From positions 1 through 8,597 of the forward strand of contig JABDJM010000457.1 of NCBI GenBank assembly GCA_013002475.1: a DNA stretch of 8,597 bases. The letters run 5' to 3'. This stretch comes from Saprospiraceae bacterium. Its GTDB lineage: Bacteria > Bacteroidota > Bacteroidia > Chitinophagales > Saprospiraceae. Under the pieces are notes generated by a model. It ran no database searches. It was given only the letters and a program-made list of their open reading frames with translations, and had not been told where the DNA came from. Positions 1 through 7,361 of this stretch are shown piece by piece. The translations under genes and the position numbers were made by a program. Every line of letters starts with the position of its first letter. The stretch's first letter is position 1.

Positions 1-928
1 GCAATCAACAGATCTTATTATTCCTTTAAGCCTTGATGCTTCTACAGGTTCAACGTCTACTACTGTAAACGTTGCTGAGGTAACAAACAAAGGTGTTGAG
101 TTGGGATTAAATGTTACTCCATTGAGAACAGATGATCTTTACTTGAACATTGGTTGGAACTTCACAAAGAATACCAATACGGTTGAGGCTTTGAGAGATG
201 GTACGGAGGAACTATTGATCGATGGGCTTTCTTTCTTGGGTAACTTTGCCATTCCTGGTTCGCCTTATGGTGTTATCAAAGGGACACAGATCGTGCGAGA
301 TGAGGCTACCGGCCGTCCAATCGTTGGATCTGACGGATTGTACCAGCAAGCTTCTGAAGAAGGTGTTATTGGAGATCCTAATCCCGATTATCTTCTTTCT
401 ACGAATGGTACTATTGCATACAAAGGTCTTGCTCTAAGAGTTCAATTTGACTACCGAAGAGGTGGTGATATTTGGGCTTCTACTCCTTCTACTTTATTCT
501 CAAGAGGAATTCTTCAGGAATCAGGCGAGTTCGATCGCTTTGTTCCTATAATTGTTCCTGGTTTGATTGAAGATTCTGAAGGAAACCTTGTAGAAAATAC
601 AGTTCAGAATACTCCAAATGATCACTTCTGGAGAGATGCGGGTGTTTTTTATGATGAGAACAGAATGTTTGACGGAACGAATTTAAGATTGAGAGAAATT
701 TCTCTTGCTTATTCATTCCCTAAATCTGTTATCGAGAATACTCCATTGGGTGGCCTTGATTTGATCCTTTCAGGTCAAAATCTTTGGTACAAATCTTTCA
801 ACATTCCTGAGGGTGCAAACTTCGATCCCGAAGTATTATCTCTAGGTGTTGGAAATGGTCAAGGATTTGATTTCGTTACTGGTCCTACTTCCAAGCGTTG
901 GGGTGGAACCATTAGATTAACCTTCTAA
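1..928 (+). CDS. SusC/RagA-family TonB-dependent outer-membrane receptor, C-terminal part (5' end outside the window)
   Basis: This is the last 308 codons or so of a SusC-like receptor; the frame is already open at base 2, so the gene begins upstream and a TTG at 101 is not its start. SusC proteins are outer-membrane beta-barrels that import oligosaccharides or other large nutrients with energy from TonB, under a lid formed by SusD. The fragment covers the last barrel strands. It shows family-typical runs such as VTNKGVELGLNV, GDPNPDYLLSTNGTIAYKG and FDYRRGGDIW, and ends in GGTIRLTF, whose terminal phenylalanine fits the outer-membrane insertion signal. The plug domain, TonB box and any carboxypeptidase-like N-terminal domain would lie outside. 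A SusD gene follows after 18 bp, which confirms the pairing. The family assignment is firm; the substrate is unknown. Confidence 0.95.
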   Translation, partial: QSTDLIIPLSLDASTGSTSTTVNVAEVTNKGVELGLNVTPLRTDDLYLNIGWNFTKNTNTVEALRDGTEELLIDGLSFLGNFAIPGSPYGVIKGTQIVRDEATGRPIVGSDGLYQQASEEGVIGDPNPDYLLSTNGTIAYKGLALRVQFDYRRGGDIWASTPSTLFSRGILQESGEFDRFVPIIVPGLIEDSEGNLVENTVQNTPNDHFWRDAGVFYDENRMFDGTNLRLREISLAYSFPKSVIENTPLGGLDLILSGQNLWYKSFNIPEGANFDPEVLSLGVGNGQGFDFVTGPTSKRWGGTIRLTF

Positions 929-946
929 TCAAAACTGTTAGACTTT

Positions 947-2575
947 ATGAAATTTTTCAAAATAGGCTCTCTGGTTTTCGCCGTTCTTATGGTGGCTTCT
1001 TGCACAAATCTAGATTTGGATTTGCAAGACAACCCAAATGCGGTTACTCCAGATAATGCCGGACTTGAGTTCTTATTTAACTCTGTCCAAATCAATTTCG
1101 CTGATGCGACCTGGGAGGCTTATGATGAGCCTGCTGGTATCGTTCGTCAATTAGCGATGACAGGAGGAAACGTCTATGACAATAACGATTCTCCTAACAA
1201 CTTCAATTTCCTTTGGACTGAAACCTATGCGAATATCCTTCCGGATATTGAAGCGGTTTTAGCTTTACTTGAAGGTCAGACAGGAGTTGAGTTTGCAACC
1301 GGTGTTTCTAAAACACTTAAAGCATACTCAATGATGACTCTTGTGGATCTTTTTGGAGATGTGCCGTTTTCAGATGCACTTAAAGGTTCTGATTCTCAAA
1401 ATCCTACTTTGGATGATGATGCAGCCGTTTATGCTTCTGCTCTTGCTCTTCTTAATGAGGCAAAAGCACATTTTGCAACAGGTGAAGGTCCAGGAAGCCT
1501 TACAGACATCTTTTATGGTGGTGATGCTGGTCAATGGCTTAAAGCTGTTAACTCACTCATCATTCGATACAATGTGACCACCAAATTGGCTGGAGGAAGT
1601 GGATCTGCTGTGGCATCAGCAGCTGCTGATGCTATCCAGGAATGGTCAGATGACTTTGATTTCCAATACGGATCAAACAGGGAAAACCCCGATGCCCGTA
1701 ATCCTTACTATACAATAGATTACGAAGGAGATGCTGATTACTATCAGTCAAACTACTTCATGTGGTCTTTGCTAGAAGAAAAAGGATTGGAAGATCCTAG
1801 GCTCAGGTACTTTTTCTACCGACCAGACTGTGATACTACAGATGAAGACAACTTTGCATTAGATTGTCCTGGAATTCCAAGACCTGTACATTATACAGGA
1901 CCATACCCATGGTGTATAGCTTGTGAGTGTGGATACTGGGGACGTGATCACGGAAACAACGATGGTATTCCACCGGATGGTTTCAAGCGTACCACCTTTG
2001 GGGTTTATCCGGTCGGAGGAAGTTTTGACGCAGATGATTGTGCCGAACTTAATGGAAATGGAACTAATGGTGCTCTTGGAGCGGGAATACTTCCGATCGC
2101 AAGTGCAGCCACTACCGATTTCTTGAGGGCTGAAGCTGCCTTGACTATGGGTTCAGGTGAAGATGCTCGTGAACTTTTGGAATCTGGAATGAGAAATTCC
2201 ATTGAAAAAGTTAGAGACTTTGGTTCCGGACAGGCTGATGCAGCTTTCGTTCCTTCTGATGATGATATCTCTACTTATGTAAACATTGTCCTCAATGCTT
2301 TTGACGGAGCTGACGCTGCTGGCCAGCTGGACATCGTTATCAAAGAGTATCACATCGCAAGTTTTGGAAACGGTTTGGATGCTTATAACAATTACAGAAG
2401 AACTGGTTATCCATCAAACATGCAGCCTACAAGGGATCCTCAATCAGGGGAGTTCCCACGATTATTTTTCTATCCTTCTGATCACGTTGCGTTGAATTCC
2501 AACGGTAATCAGCGGGCCCTTGGGCAGCAAGTATTTTGGGATACCAATCCCGCAAACCCAAACTGGGTTGATTAA
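947..2575 (+). CDS. SusD/RagB-family substrate-binding outer-membrane lipoprotein (SusD-like_2 type)
   Basis: A complete 542-residue protein. It starts with a lipoprotein signal peptide: MKFFK, a hydrophobic stretch, and lipobox VASC with the lipidated Cys at 19, followed by an acid-rich run (NLDLDLQD) that resembles the surface-export signal of Bacteroidota lipoproteins. SusD proteins sit on the SusC barrel as a hinged lid and bind the nutrient. Family-like segments are DLFGDVPFSDALKG (134-147), QWLKAVNSLIIRY (196-208), an EYHIASFGNGLDAYNNYRRTGYP-like C-terminal block (467-489) and FPRLFFYPSDHVALN near the end. These resemble the SusD-like_2 group more than classical SusD. Unusual is a cysteine-rich insert: Cys 295, 307, 323, 326, 328 and 365, with CxxCxC at 323-328 followed by an Asp/Asn/Gly-rich loop (331-345). 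It lies 18 bp after susC and 21 bp before a third lipoprotein gene. Substrate is unknown. Confidence 0.95.
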   Translation: MKFFKIGSLVFAVLMVASCTNLDLDLQDNPNAVTPDNAGLEFLFNSVQINFADATWEAYDEPAGIVRQLAMTGGNVYDNNDSPNNFNFLWTETYANILPDIEAVLALLEGQTGVEFATGVSKTLKAYSMMTLVDLFGDVPFSDALKGSDSQNPTLDDDAAVYASALALLNEAKAHFATGEGPGSLTDIFYGGDAGQWLKAVNSLIIRYNVTTKLAGGSGSAVASAAADAIQEWSDDFDFQYGSNRENPDARNPYYTIDYEGDADYYQSNYFMWSLLEEKGLEDPRLRYFFYRPDCDTTDEDNFALDCPGIPRPVHYTGPYPWCIACECGYWGRDHGNNDGIPPDGFKRTTFGVYPVGGSFDADDCAELNGNGTNGALGAGILPIASAATTDFLRAEAALTMGSGEDARELLESGMRNSIEKVRDFGSGQADAAFVPSDDDISTYVNIVLNAFDGADAAGQLDIVIKEYHIASFGNGLDAYNNYRRTGYPSNMQPTRDPQSGEFPRLFFYPSDHVALNSNGNQRALGQQVFWDTNPANPNWVD

Positions 2576-2596
2576 TTAATTCTAATTGTAACAAAA

Positions 2597-3544
2597 ATGA
2601 ATAGATTGAAATATTTTCTTTTCGGCATTGTTGCCTTAACCATGGTCGCTTGTGCGGGGGATGAAGAACTTCCCTTTGTAGATTTTGAAGACCTGGGCTA
2701 TGGTGCTTATCCCAGATTAATTGATGGGATAAACGGGCAATATGGTGTTGCATATAACTTCTTTGATGTTCCCAATTCTTCGATAGATTTTACTGTGGAA
2801 TTCTTTGATGATAATGCAGGCCAAAATGTTGCTTCCTACGCCTGGGATGTTTCTTACTCTGGCGGAGGAGAAGCTAGCCTTGGTACGATTACTTCAAGCT
2901 CATTTGGAACGTCTCCAGCCGGACTACCATCGGCAACTGTTTCCTTTACCTTTCAGGAGGTTTTGGATGCCCTAGGGTATACAATTGATGATGTTATTGG
3001 TGGCGAGCGTTTCGTGTTTGAAGGTACAGTTACCAAAACTGACGGTTCAACGTTTACATCAGCTAACACCTCTGGAAATATTGAAAGTACTGCTGGTACT
3101 TTTAGAGGAATGTTCCAGATAGTTGTGAATATCATTTGTCCTTCTGAACTGGGAGGTACCTACGCTGCCCATACGGAAACTCCAGATTGGTGTGGAAGTA
3201 CTTGGGATGGTGAGGTTGTACTAGTTGAGGATGGACCTGGATCTTACATCATTACTGCGAATGTAGCTGGTGGTGACGATCCTAATGATTTCTCAATGGG
3301 TGCATATGATGCATGCTACGGACCTACATCCACTAAACCAGGTGGAAACCTTAGATTTCAGGATGCCTGTAATAAATTGAGCTATGCCGGTGCTAGTCGC
3401 TGGGGTGAGGTTTATTACTTCAATTCTGTAACCGTAGATGGTGCTGATTTAACCATTGACTGGTATAATGACTACGCTCCTGAATCTGGTGTGACTACAC
3501 TTACACGAGGTGATGGATCTGATTGGCCAGAATTATTCTTTTAA
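2597..3544 (+). CDS. Putative surface lipoprotein of unknown function, third gene of the SusCD unit
   Basis: A 315-residue protein that I cannot assign to a named family. The N-terminus is a lipoprotein signal: MNRLK, a hydrophobic core, and lipobox MVAC with Cys 19, then AGDEE, an acidic run consistent with export to the cell surface. The mature part is rich in Gly, Ser, Thr, Asp and aromatic residues and looks all-beta. An N-terminal half (about 30-175) precedes a second half (about 178-315) that begins at CPSELGGTY and holds four cysteines (181, 199, 240, 258), enough for two disulfides, and ends in a W/D-rich stretch (DLTIDWYNDY, TTLTRGDGSDW). Lying 21 bp after susD and before a terminator, it probably acts with the SusCD complex, perhaps as an auxiliary ligand-binding lipoprotein like those in the SusE/SusF position; that role is inferred from position only. 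Confidence 0.85.
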   Translation: MNRLKYFLFGIVALTMVACAGDEELPFVDFEDLGYGAYPRLIDGINGQYGVAYNFFDVPNSSIDFTVEFFDDNAGQNVASYAWDVSYSGGGEASLGTITSSSFGTSPAGLPSATVSFTFQEVLDALGYTIDDVIGGERFVFEGTVTKTDGSTFTSANTSGNIESTAGTFRGMFQIVVNIICPSELGGTYAAHTETPDWCGSTWDGEVVLVEDGPGSYIITANVAGGDDPNDFSMGAYDACYGPTSTKPGGNLRFQDACNKLSYAGASRWGEVYYFNSVTVDGADLTIDWYNDYAPESGVTTLTRGDGSDWPELFF

Positions 3545-3566
3545 TACTGGATCAAATTACAGATAA

Positions 3567-3596
3567 AAAGAAGGCTGCCCACGGGCGGCCTTCTTT
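3567..3596. terminator. Intrinsic terminator between convergent genes, probably bidirectional
   Basis: A hairpin with 13-bp arms AAAGAAGGCTGCC and GGCGGCCTTCTTT (one G-U pair) and the loop CACG. It starts 22 bp after the stop of the third sus gene. On the + strand the arm itself ends in TTCTTT followed by ATTT. On the - strand the hairpin is followed by a T run, from the A5 at 3565-3569. It can therefore end both the sus transcript and the convergent transcript of the FG-GAP gene, whose stop codon is about 30 bp away. Confidence 0.85.
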
Positions 3597-3627
3597 ATTT
3601 GTACCTATTACTTTCTCAATACAGAGG

Positions 3628-5367
3628 TCAGCTCTTAACGAATTTTCCCACCTTCCCGGATCTGGTTTTTAAAAAGTAAATGCCATCTGGCAAAAAGGAA
3701 ACATCCAATAAGGACCCTTCAATTCTCATTGACCGAAGGTACTTTCCATTCACATCAATGATATCAATCACTCCTTTATCATAGGCTTGAATGAAAACCT
3801 GACTGGAACCTGGATTGGGAAAAATATCTAAAGTCTCAAAAGTCGGATATTCTATTTGGACATCAGTAACGATAGTAATATCGTCATCTACTTCAATCAC
3901 CCCATCGGTGGTACTTCCCTCAAGGACAGAATGTAACTGATCAATTTCTGGATTCATGATCATATCTATATGACCTGTTGGCCAGGTGACCTCAATAAAA
4001 TCAATTTCGGTACTTGAGCCTAAACCGAACATGAGCTGGGTTGAGTTTTGACCTAAAAAGCCTATTCCGCAAGTAGTATAATGACAAGTGTAATCTGAGT
4101 CGAGTGGATACACACAAACTTTGGCTCCAATGCCATCCCGGTTACTAAGGACACCTTCCAGCTCAACCTTAACCCAGTGATTGTCTGTCTGAGTTTCGTT
4201 GGACCAAAGTTGTGCTTTGGCTGGAGGCCAGTTGGAAACGATGATGTCGGCAAAACCATCGTTATTATAATCTCCAATTGCATTGCCGAATGAGGTAACA
4301 GTATCTCCGACAAAGCCCTGAGCCATATCCGGGAGGAATGTCCCAAGAGAGTTTTGGTAAAAGGCACTGGACAGGACATCACTGCCTCCGATCATACCAC
4401 TAATGTAGAGATCCTCCCAGGTATCATTATCCGCATCAATAAATGAAGAGCCCCAGCCGATTCCGCCAGCAAAGCTTACTCCCAAAGCACCCGCTTGCTC
4501 GGAAAAAGAATTTCCATCTTCATTAACGAGTAGGGCGCCACCTTCCTCCGTATTGGTCACATAAATATCTGTATACGAGTTCTTGTCAAAATCACTGATC
4601 GCAACACACATAGAATTCATGGCAAGCGCTGTTCCTGAAGTATCGCTTTTATCTTCAAAAGCGTTACCCGTATTGACAAGCAAAGTGTTGATTGTGGCCT
4701 TATCGTTAGCAATATATAGGTCAGGCCACTTATCATTATTGCAATCAAAAAAGGTAGCGCAGAAAGGTGTTTTTCCAACATCACCTGCATTCCATTCATC
4801 TGTTGCATCCGTGAAAGTTCCGTCAGCATTATTAAGAAAAAGCCTCATTTGGTTATCAGTCATCTCGCCTGCAGCTTTTCTCTCAGCATAATAAAGGTCA
4901 AGCCATCCATCGCGGTTTACATCAGCAAAATTTGCCCCATAGCACCTTTTGATGGTCATAGGTAGACCCGCGGCATCGGTGATCTCAACTAAGTTGAGGT
5001 TTCCCTGATTTTCCCAAAGATGGTTATGGTCGTCAAAGCCGACGGCAAACAAATCCTTGTCTCCGTCATTGTCGAAATCCGCCCAAAGGACCGATTTGAT
5101 CAGCGCAGAAGTCTGCACCAGGAATATTTTTTGAAATGAACCTCCCAGGTTTCGATAGAAGTGGATGCTTTCCGTTGGTCCCGTTCCAAGACTTAGGTCA
5201 TCCAGACCATCACCATCAAAATCCACAAAACTGACACCACCAGCGCCCATATGAATTGGATAGGTATGGTTGATTCCCGCAATTCCTGCTTTGTTTACAA
5301 AATTGATCTGGGAATAAACTTGCCCAAAGAGGAGCAGGAAAAAGGCTGAAAGGAATATTCTTATCAT
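3628..5367 (-). CDS. Secreted FG-GAP/VCBS repeat protein with ASPIC/UnbV domain and T9SS C-terminal sorting domain
   Basis: I place the start at the ATG at 5367 (579 aa). It directly begins a good signal peptide (MIRIFLSAFFLLLFG, probable cleavage after VYS, about residue 19). The frame extends 7 codons further to a TTG at 5388, but that codon lies inside a promoter-like element. The mature protein carries seven Asp-rich calcium-loop motifs of FG-GAP/VCBS beta-propeller blades at about 49, 97, 149, 208, 259, 311 and 366 (DFDGDGLDD, DFDNDGDKD, DVNRDGWLD, DCNNDKWPD, DFDKNSYTD, DADNDTWED, DYNNDGFAD). An ASPIC/UnbV domain follows at about 397-483 (NHWVKVELEG, SNRDGIGAKV, GFLGQNSTQ), then an acidic linker and a C-terminal domain (510-579) with the type A T9SS pattern: LDIFPNPG, IDVNGKY, LPDGIYFLK and a basic end. 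It is probably exported by T9SS and attached to the surface or released. Ligand unknown; roles in adhesion or polymer binding are conceivable but unproven. Confidence 0.9.
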   Translation of the reverse strand: MIRIFLSAFFLLLFGQVYSQINFVNKAGIAGINHTYPIHMGAGGVSFVDFDGDGLDDLSLGTGPTESIHFYRNLGGSFQKIFLVQTSALIKSVLWADFDNDGDKDLFAVGFDDHNHLWENQGNLNLVEITDAAGLPMTIKRCYGANFADVNRDGWLDLYYAERKAAGEMTDNQMRLFLNNADGTFTDATDEWNAGDVGKTPFCATFFDCNNDKWPDLYIANDKATINTLLVNTGNAFEDKSDTSGTALAMNSMCVAISDFDKNSYTDIYVTNTEEGGALLVNEDGNSFSEQAGALGVSFAGGIGWGSSFIDADNDTWEDLYISGMIGGSDVLSSAFYQNSLGTFLPDMAQGFVGDTVTSFGNAIGDYNNDGFADIIVSNWPPAKAQLWSNETQTDNHWVKVELEGVLSNRDGIGAKVCVYPLDSDYTCHYTTCGIGFLGQNSTQLMFGLGSSTEIDFIEVTWPTGHIDMIMNPEIDQLHSVLEGSTTDGVIEVDDDITIVTDVQIEYPTFETLDIFPNPGSSQVFIQAYDKGVIDIIDVNGKYLRSMRIEGSLLDVSFLPDGIYFLKTRSGKVGKFVKS

Positions 5368-5385
5368 TTGAAAAATTCTTATTCT

Positions 5386-5393
5386 CAAATGTA
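5386..5393 (-). promoter_or_regulatory. Promoter -7 element (TAnnTTTG type) for the FG-GAP gene
   Basis: Reading the minus strand, TACATTTG matches the Bacteroidota primary sigma-factor -7 consensus TAnnTTTG exactly. A TTG triplet lies about 23 nt further upstream, somewhat farther than usual, so the -33 match is weak. Transcription starting just downstream would give a leader of about 15 nt before the ATG at 5367 and would exclude the TTG start at 5388, which overlaps the element. The FG-GAP gene can thus be transcribed separately from the tonB-domain gene that ends 38 bp upstream of this site. Confidence 0.5.
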
Positions 5394-5431
5394 AGGAATT
5401 CGTTGAGCTGGGAAATCAAGGTATTTGAAGC

Positions 5432-5857
5432 CTAGCTTCCCTTAATGGTAATAGTGTAGGAGTATCCCGAAGATGTAGGTTTCTCTTTTTTAGGATCGGA
5501 CTTAAGTTGGTATTGGATGTTGGTCTTAGTCGGCTTCTTCTTTTTAAACCATACCCGGATCTTTTTGTGCCAGGTAACTCTCCGCCGAAAAGCCTTATCC
5601 ACTTGGAATTTAAGCTTCTTTACCACTCTGGCAGCCTCCTCATCACATCCATATCCTAAGGAACTGATAACACGGGTATCAACGACTTTTCCCTTTTGAT
5701 CAATACTATATCGAAGATAAACAGAGCCCTCAATGCCCTTCTCCAATGCCTCCTTCGGATATTTCAAATGTTTGTAGATAAAGGCCTGAATAGCCTTACT
5801 TCCACCAGGATAATCGGGCTTTTTAATGAAATGCTTTTCTTTTCGTTCCTTTTTCAC
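5432..5857 (-). CDS. Small standalone TonB C-terminal-domain protein without membrane anchor
   Basis: A 141-residue basic protein. Residues 12-95 or so match the TonB C-terminal fold: PDYPGGSKAIQAF, KYPKEALEKGIEGSVYLRYSID, GKVVDTRVISSLGYGCDEEA and VVKKLKF. In TonB this domain contacts the TonB box of outer-membrane receptors. Here there is neither a transmembrane helix nor a signal peptide; the N-terminus is MKKERKEKHFIKK and the C-terminal tail (about 100-141) is Lys/Thr/Ser-rich. The start is GTG: an in-frame TAG lies one codon upstream and the ORF has no internal ATG, so this is the only conventional start. The same frame therefore cannot supply an anchor from upstream. It is transcribed divergently from the recombinase gene and lies 43-64 bp ahead of the FG-GAP gene on the same strand. 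I recall similar short 'energy transducer TonB' proteins in other Bacteroidota. A real energy-coupling role is doubtful without an anchor. Confidence 0.8.
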   Translation of the reverse strand: MKKERKEKHFIKKPDYPGGSKAIQAFIYKHLKYPKEALEKGIEGSVYLRYSIDQKGKVVDTRVISSLGYGCDEEAARVVKKLKFQVDKAFRRRVTWHKKIRVWFKKKKPTKTNIQYQLKSDPKKEKPTSSGYSYTITIKGS

Positions 5858-5923
5858 ACTCTAATTCTACGGGATTTTTTCTGCTTAGTTAAGAAGTAAT
5901 ATTATTGTTTTGGGTAAAAGACG

Positions 5924-5955
5924 TTTGACAAATATCTTTCAATTGATTATCTTTC
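5924..5955 (+). promoter_or_regulatory. Promoter for the tyrosine recombinase gene
   Basis: TTTG at 5924-5927 and TATCTTTC at 5948-5955 are separated by 20 nt. This matches the Bacteroidota -33 (TTG) / -7 (TAnnTTTG) layout with one mismatch, in the last base of the -7 element. Transcription would begin near 5960 and leave about 24 nt before the ATG at 5984. This supports the ATG over a TTG at 5969 in the same frame. Confidence 0.55.
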
Positions 5956-5983
5956 ATTTACAGTTAAGTTGTCTACACGATAT

Positions 5984-6868
5984 ATGAAGCACCAGGCATT
6001 TCTCAGATATATCGAGCACGAGAAGAGATACTCCCAGCATACTTTAGAAAACTATGATCGGGATATCAGCCAATTCTTTTCCTTTTTTAAAACCAGTTTT
6101 GAACTCCAGGATATTAGCGAAGTTAAGCATTTGCATGTCCGTTCCTGGATTGTGCATTTAATGCAGGCAGGTCTTCAGCCAAGATCGATCAATCGCAAAC
6201 TATCCTCCCTGAGATCACTTTTCAAATTCTATCAGAAAAGAGGAGAGACAGGCAATCCAATGAAAAAGATCCAGGCCCCGAGAGTAGGGAAGCGGTTGCC
6301 GAAATTCGTTCTTGAAGATGAGCTGGCTAAAATTCTGGATCCGGATCAATTCTCACAGGATTTCTCCGGTCAAAGGGACAGAACTATTATTGAGGTGTTA
6401 TACAGAACCGGTATCAGGCGATCCGAATTAATCGACCTGAGTGATCCCGATATCCAGTGGGAGCAATTGCAGATAAAGATCAGAGGTAAAGGGGGAAAGG
6501 AGAGGATCATTCCTATCCAGGATAGCCTGAGCATTCTTATAAAGGATTACCTCGGTTTACGGGATCAAGCATTTGACTTACCTGCTGAAAAAGTTTTTCT
6601 GACTGATAAGGGCAAGCGGTTATACCCAAAATTCGTTTATAACCTGGTAAATAGATATTTGGGGCCCTACAATACCATAGAACAGAAAAGCCCACATGTC
6701 CTAAGACATAGCTTTGCGACCCATTTAGCTAATAATGGCGCAGACCTGAATGCTATAAAAGAGCTTCTGGGTCATGCAAGTCTGGCTGCCACCCAGGTCT
6801 ATACCCACAACTCTATTGAACAATTGAAAAAGATATATCGTCAAGCTCACCCAGGTTCGGGTGAATAA
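5984..6868 (+). CDS. XerC/XerD-family site-specific tyrosine recombinase
   Basis: A 294-residue protein starting at ATG 5984; the frame also has a TTG at 5969, but it sits only about 9 nt after the predicted transcription start. Xer recombinases resolve chromosome dimers at the dif site near the terminus. The N-terminal half (about 1-90) is the SAM-like core-binding domain (FLRYIEHEKRYSQHTLENYDRDI, SINRKLSSLRSLFKFY). The C-terminal half is the catalytic domain with the full active-site set: Arg145 (TGIRRSEL), Lys172 (GKGGKER), His238 and Arg241 (HVLRH), His264 (LLGH) and the nucleophile Tyr273 (QVYTHN). Length and spacing are those of chromosomal XerC/D, not of a phage or transposon integrase. 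It is followed by hpf after 69 bp. Whether it is the XerC or the XerD partner cannot be decided here. Confidence 0.93.
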   Translation: MKHQAFLRYIEHEKRYSQHTLENYDRDISQFFSFFKTSFELQDISEVKHLHVRSWIVHLMQAGLQPRSINRKLSSLRSLFKFYQKRGETGNPMKKIQAPRVGKRLPKFVLEDELAKILDPDQFSQDFSGQRDRTIIEVLYRTGIRRSELIDLSDPDIQWEQLQIKIRGKGGKERIIPIQDSLSILIKDYLGLRDQAFDLPAEKVFLTDKGKRLYPKFVYNLVNRYLGPYNTIEQKSPHVLRHSFATHLANNGADLNAIKELLGHASLAATQVYTHNSIEQLKKIYRQAHPGSGE

Positions 6869-6937
6869 AATTTATAGCCTATGTAGATACCAGCATTGCT
6901 ACTCCTTTTTTTACTAACCTTTTAAAAGAATTTCAAT

Positions 6938-7237
6938 ATGACAGTCAACATGCAAGCCATTCATTTTTCTGCGGATAAAAAACTATTGGTCTTTATTGAA
7001 AAAAAATTGGAGAAGCTGGGTCTATATTTTGACCGGATCCAAAAAGCAGATGTGATCCTTAAGCTTGAAAATTCAGGTCAGATCAAAGAAAAAGTAACTG
7101 AGATAAGGATTAGTATTCCGGGAACTGTATTGTTTGTTAAAGAGCATGCTCATACCTTTGAGGCCTCAGTAGATACGGCCGTCGCTGCTTTGAAACGCCA
7201 GATCGTAAGATATAAGGGAAGGAAATCCTCCTATTAA
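6938..7237 (+). CDS. hpf: Ribosome hibernation-promoting factor, short form (HPF/RaiA/YfiA family)
   Basis: A 99-residue protein with the ribosome-associated inhibitor fold (beta-alpha-beta-beta-beta-alpha). Family-like segments are MQAIHFSADKKLLVFIEKKLEKL (5-27), the alternating central strands ADVILKLENSG and TEIRISIPG, and the signature helix FEASVDTAVAALKRQIVRYK (74-93). Such proteins bind in the decoding channel of the 30S subunit and silence ribosomes in stationary phase or under stress. It lacks the C-terminal dimerisation domain of long HPF, so it is the short type. ATG 6938 is preferred; the ATG four codons later (6950) is possible. It follows the recombinase gene on the same strand, and a strong terminator lies 22 bp after its stop, separating it from the tRNA-tuf transcript. 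Confidence 0.92.
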   Translation: MTVNMQAIHFSADKKLLVFIEKKLEKLGLYFDRIQKADVILKLENSGQIKEKVTEIRISIPGTVLFVKEHAHTFEASVDTAVAALKRQIVRYKGRKSSY

Positions 7238-7258
7238 GCAAATATCCTTTGATCCAGG

Positions 7259-7295
7259 GACTCCGAAATCATCGTGATTTCGGAGTCTTTTTTTT
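7259..7295 (+). terminator. Strong intrinsic terminator after hpf
   Basis: A perfect 13-bp hairpin: GACTCCGAAATCA at 7259-7271, loop TCG, and TGATTTCGGAGTC at 7275-7287, followed directly by eight T. It ends the recombinase-hpf transcript. Confidence 0.95.
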
Positions 7296-7361
7296 GCGGA
7301 ATCAGAGCGTTAGACAGGGAAATTTTTGCTTTTGCCCCCTTTTCTTTTCCATCAAAAATAG

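Noticed and set aside
5969..5983. TTG at 5969 as the start of the recombinase
   Set aside because: It would lie about 9 nt after the predicted transcription start. The ATG at 5984 gives a usual Xer N-terminus and length.
6847..6864. Hairpin TCACCC-AGGTTC-GGGTGA at the end of the recombinase gene as a terminator
   Set aside because: Only 6 bp, inside the coding sequence and without a T run. Readthrough into hpf is likely.
5984..6868. The tyrosine recombinase as a prophage or island integrase beside tRNA genes
   Set aside because: Its length and motif spacing are those of chromosomal XerC/D. It is separated from the tRNAs by hpf and a terminator, there is no tRNA-end duplication, and no mobile genes are nearby.
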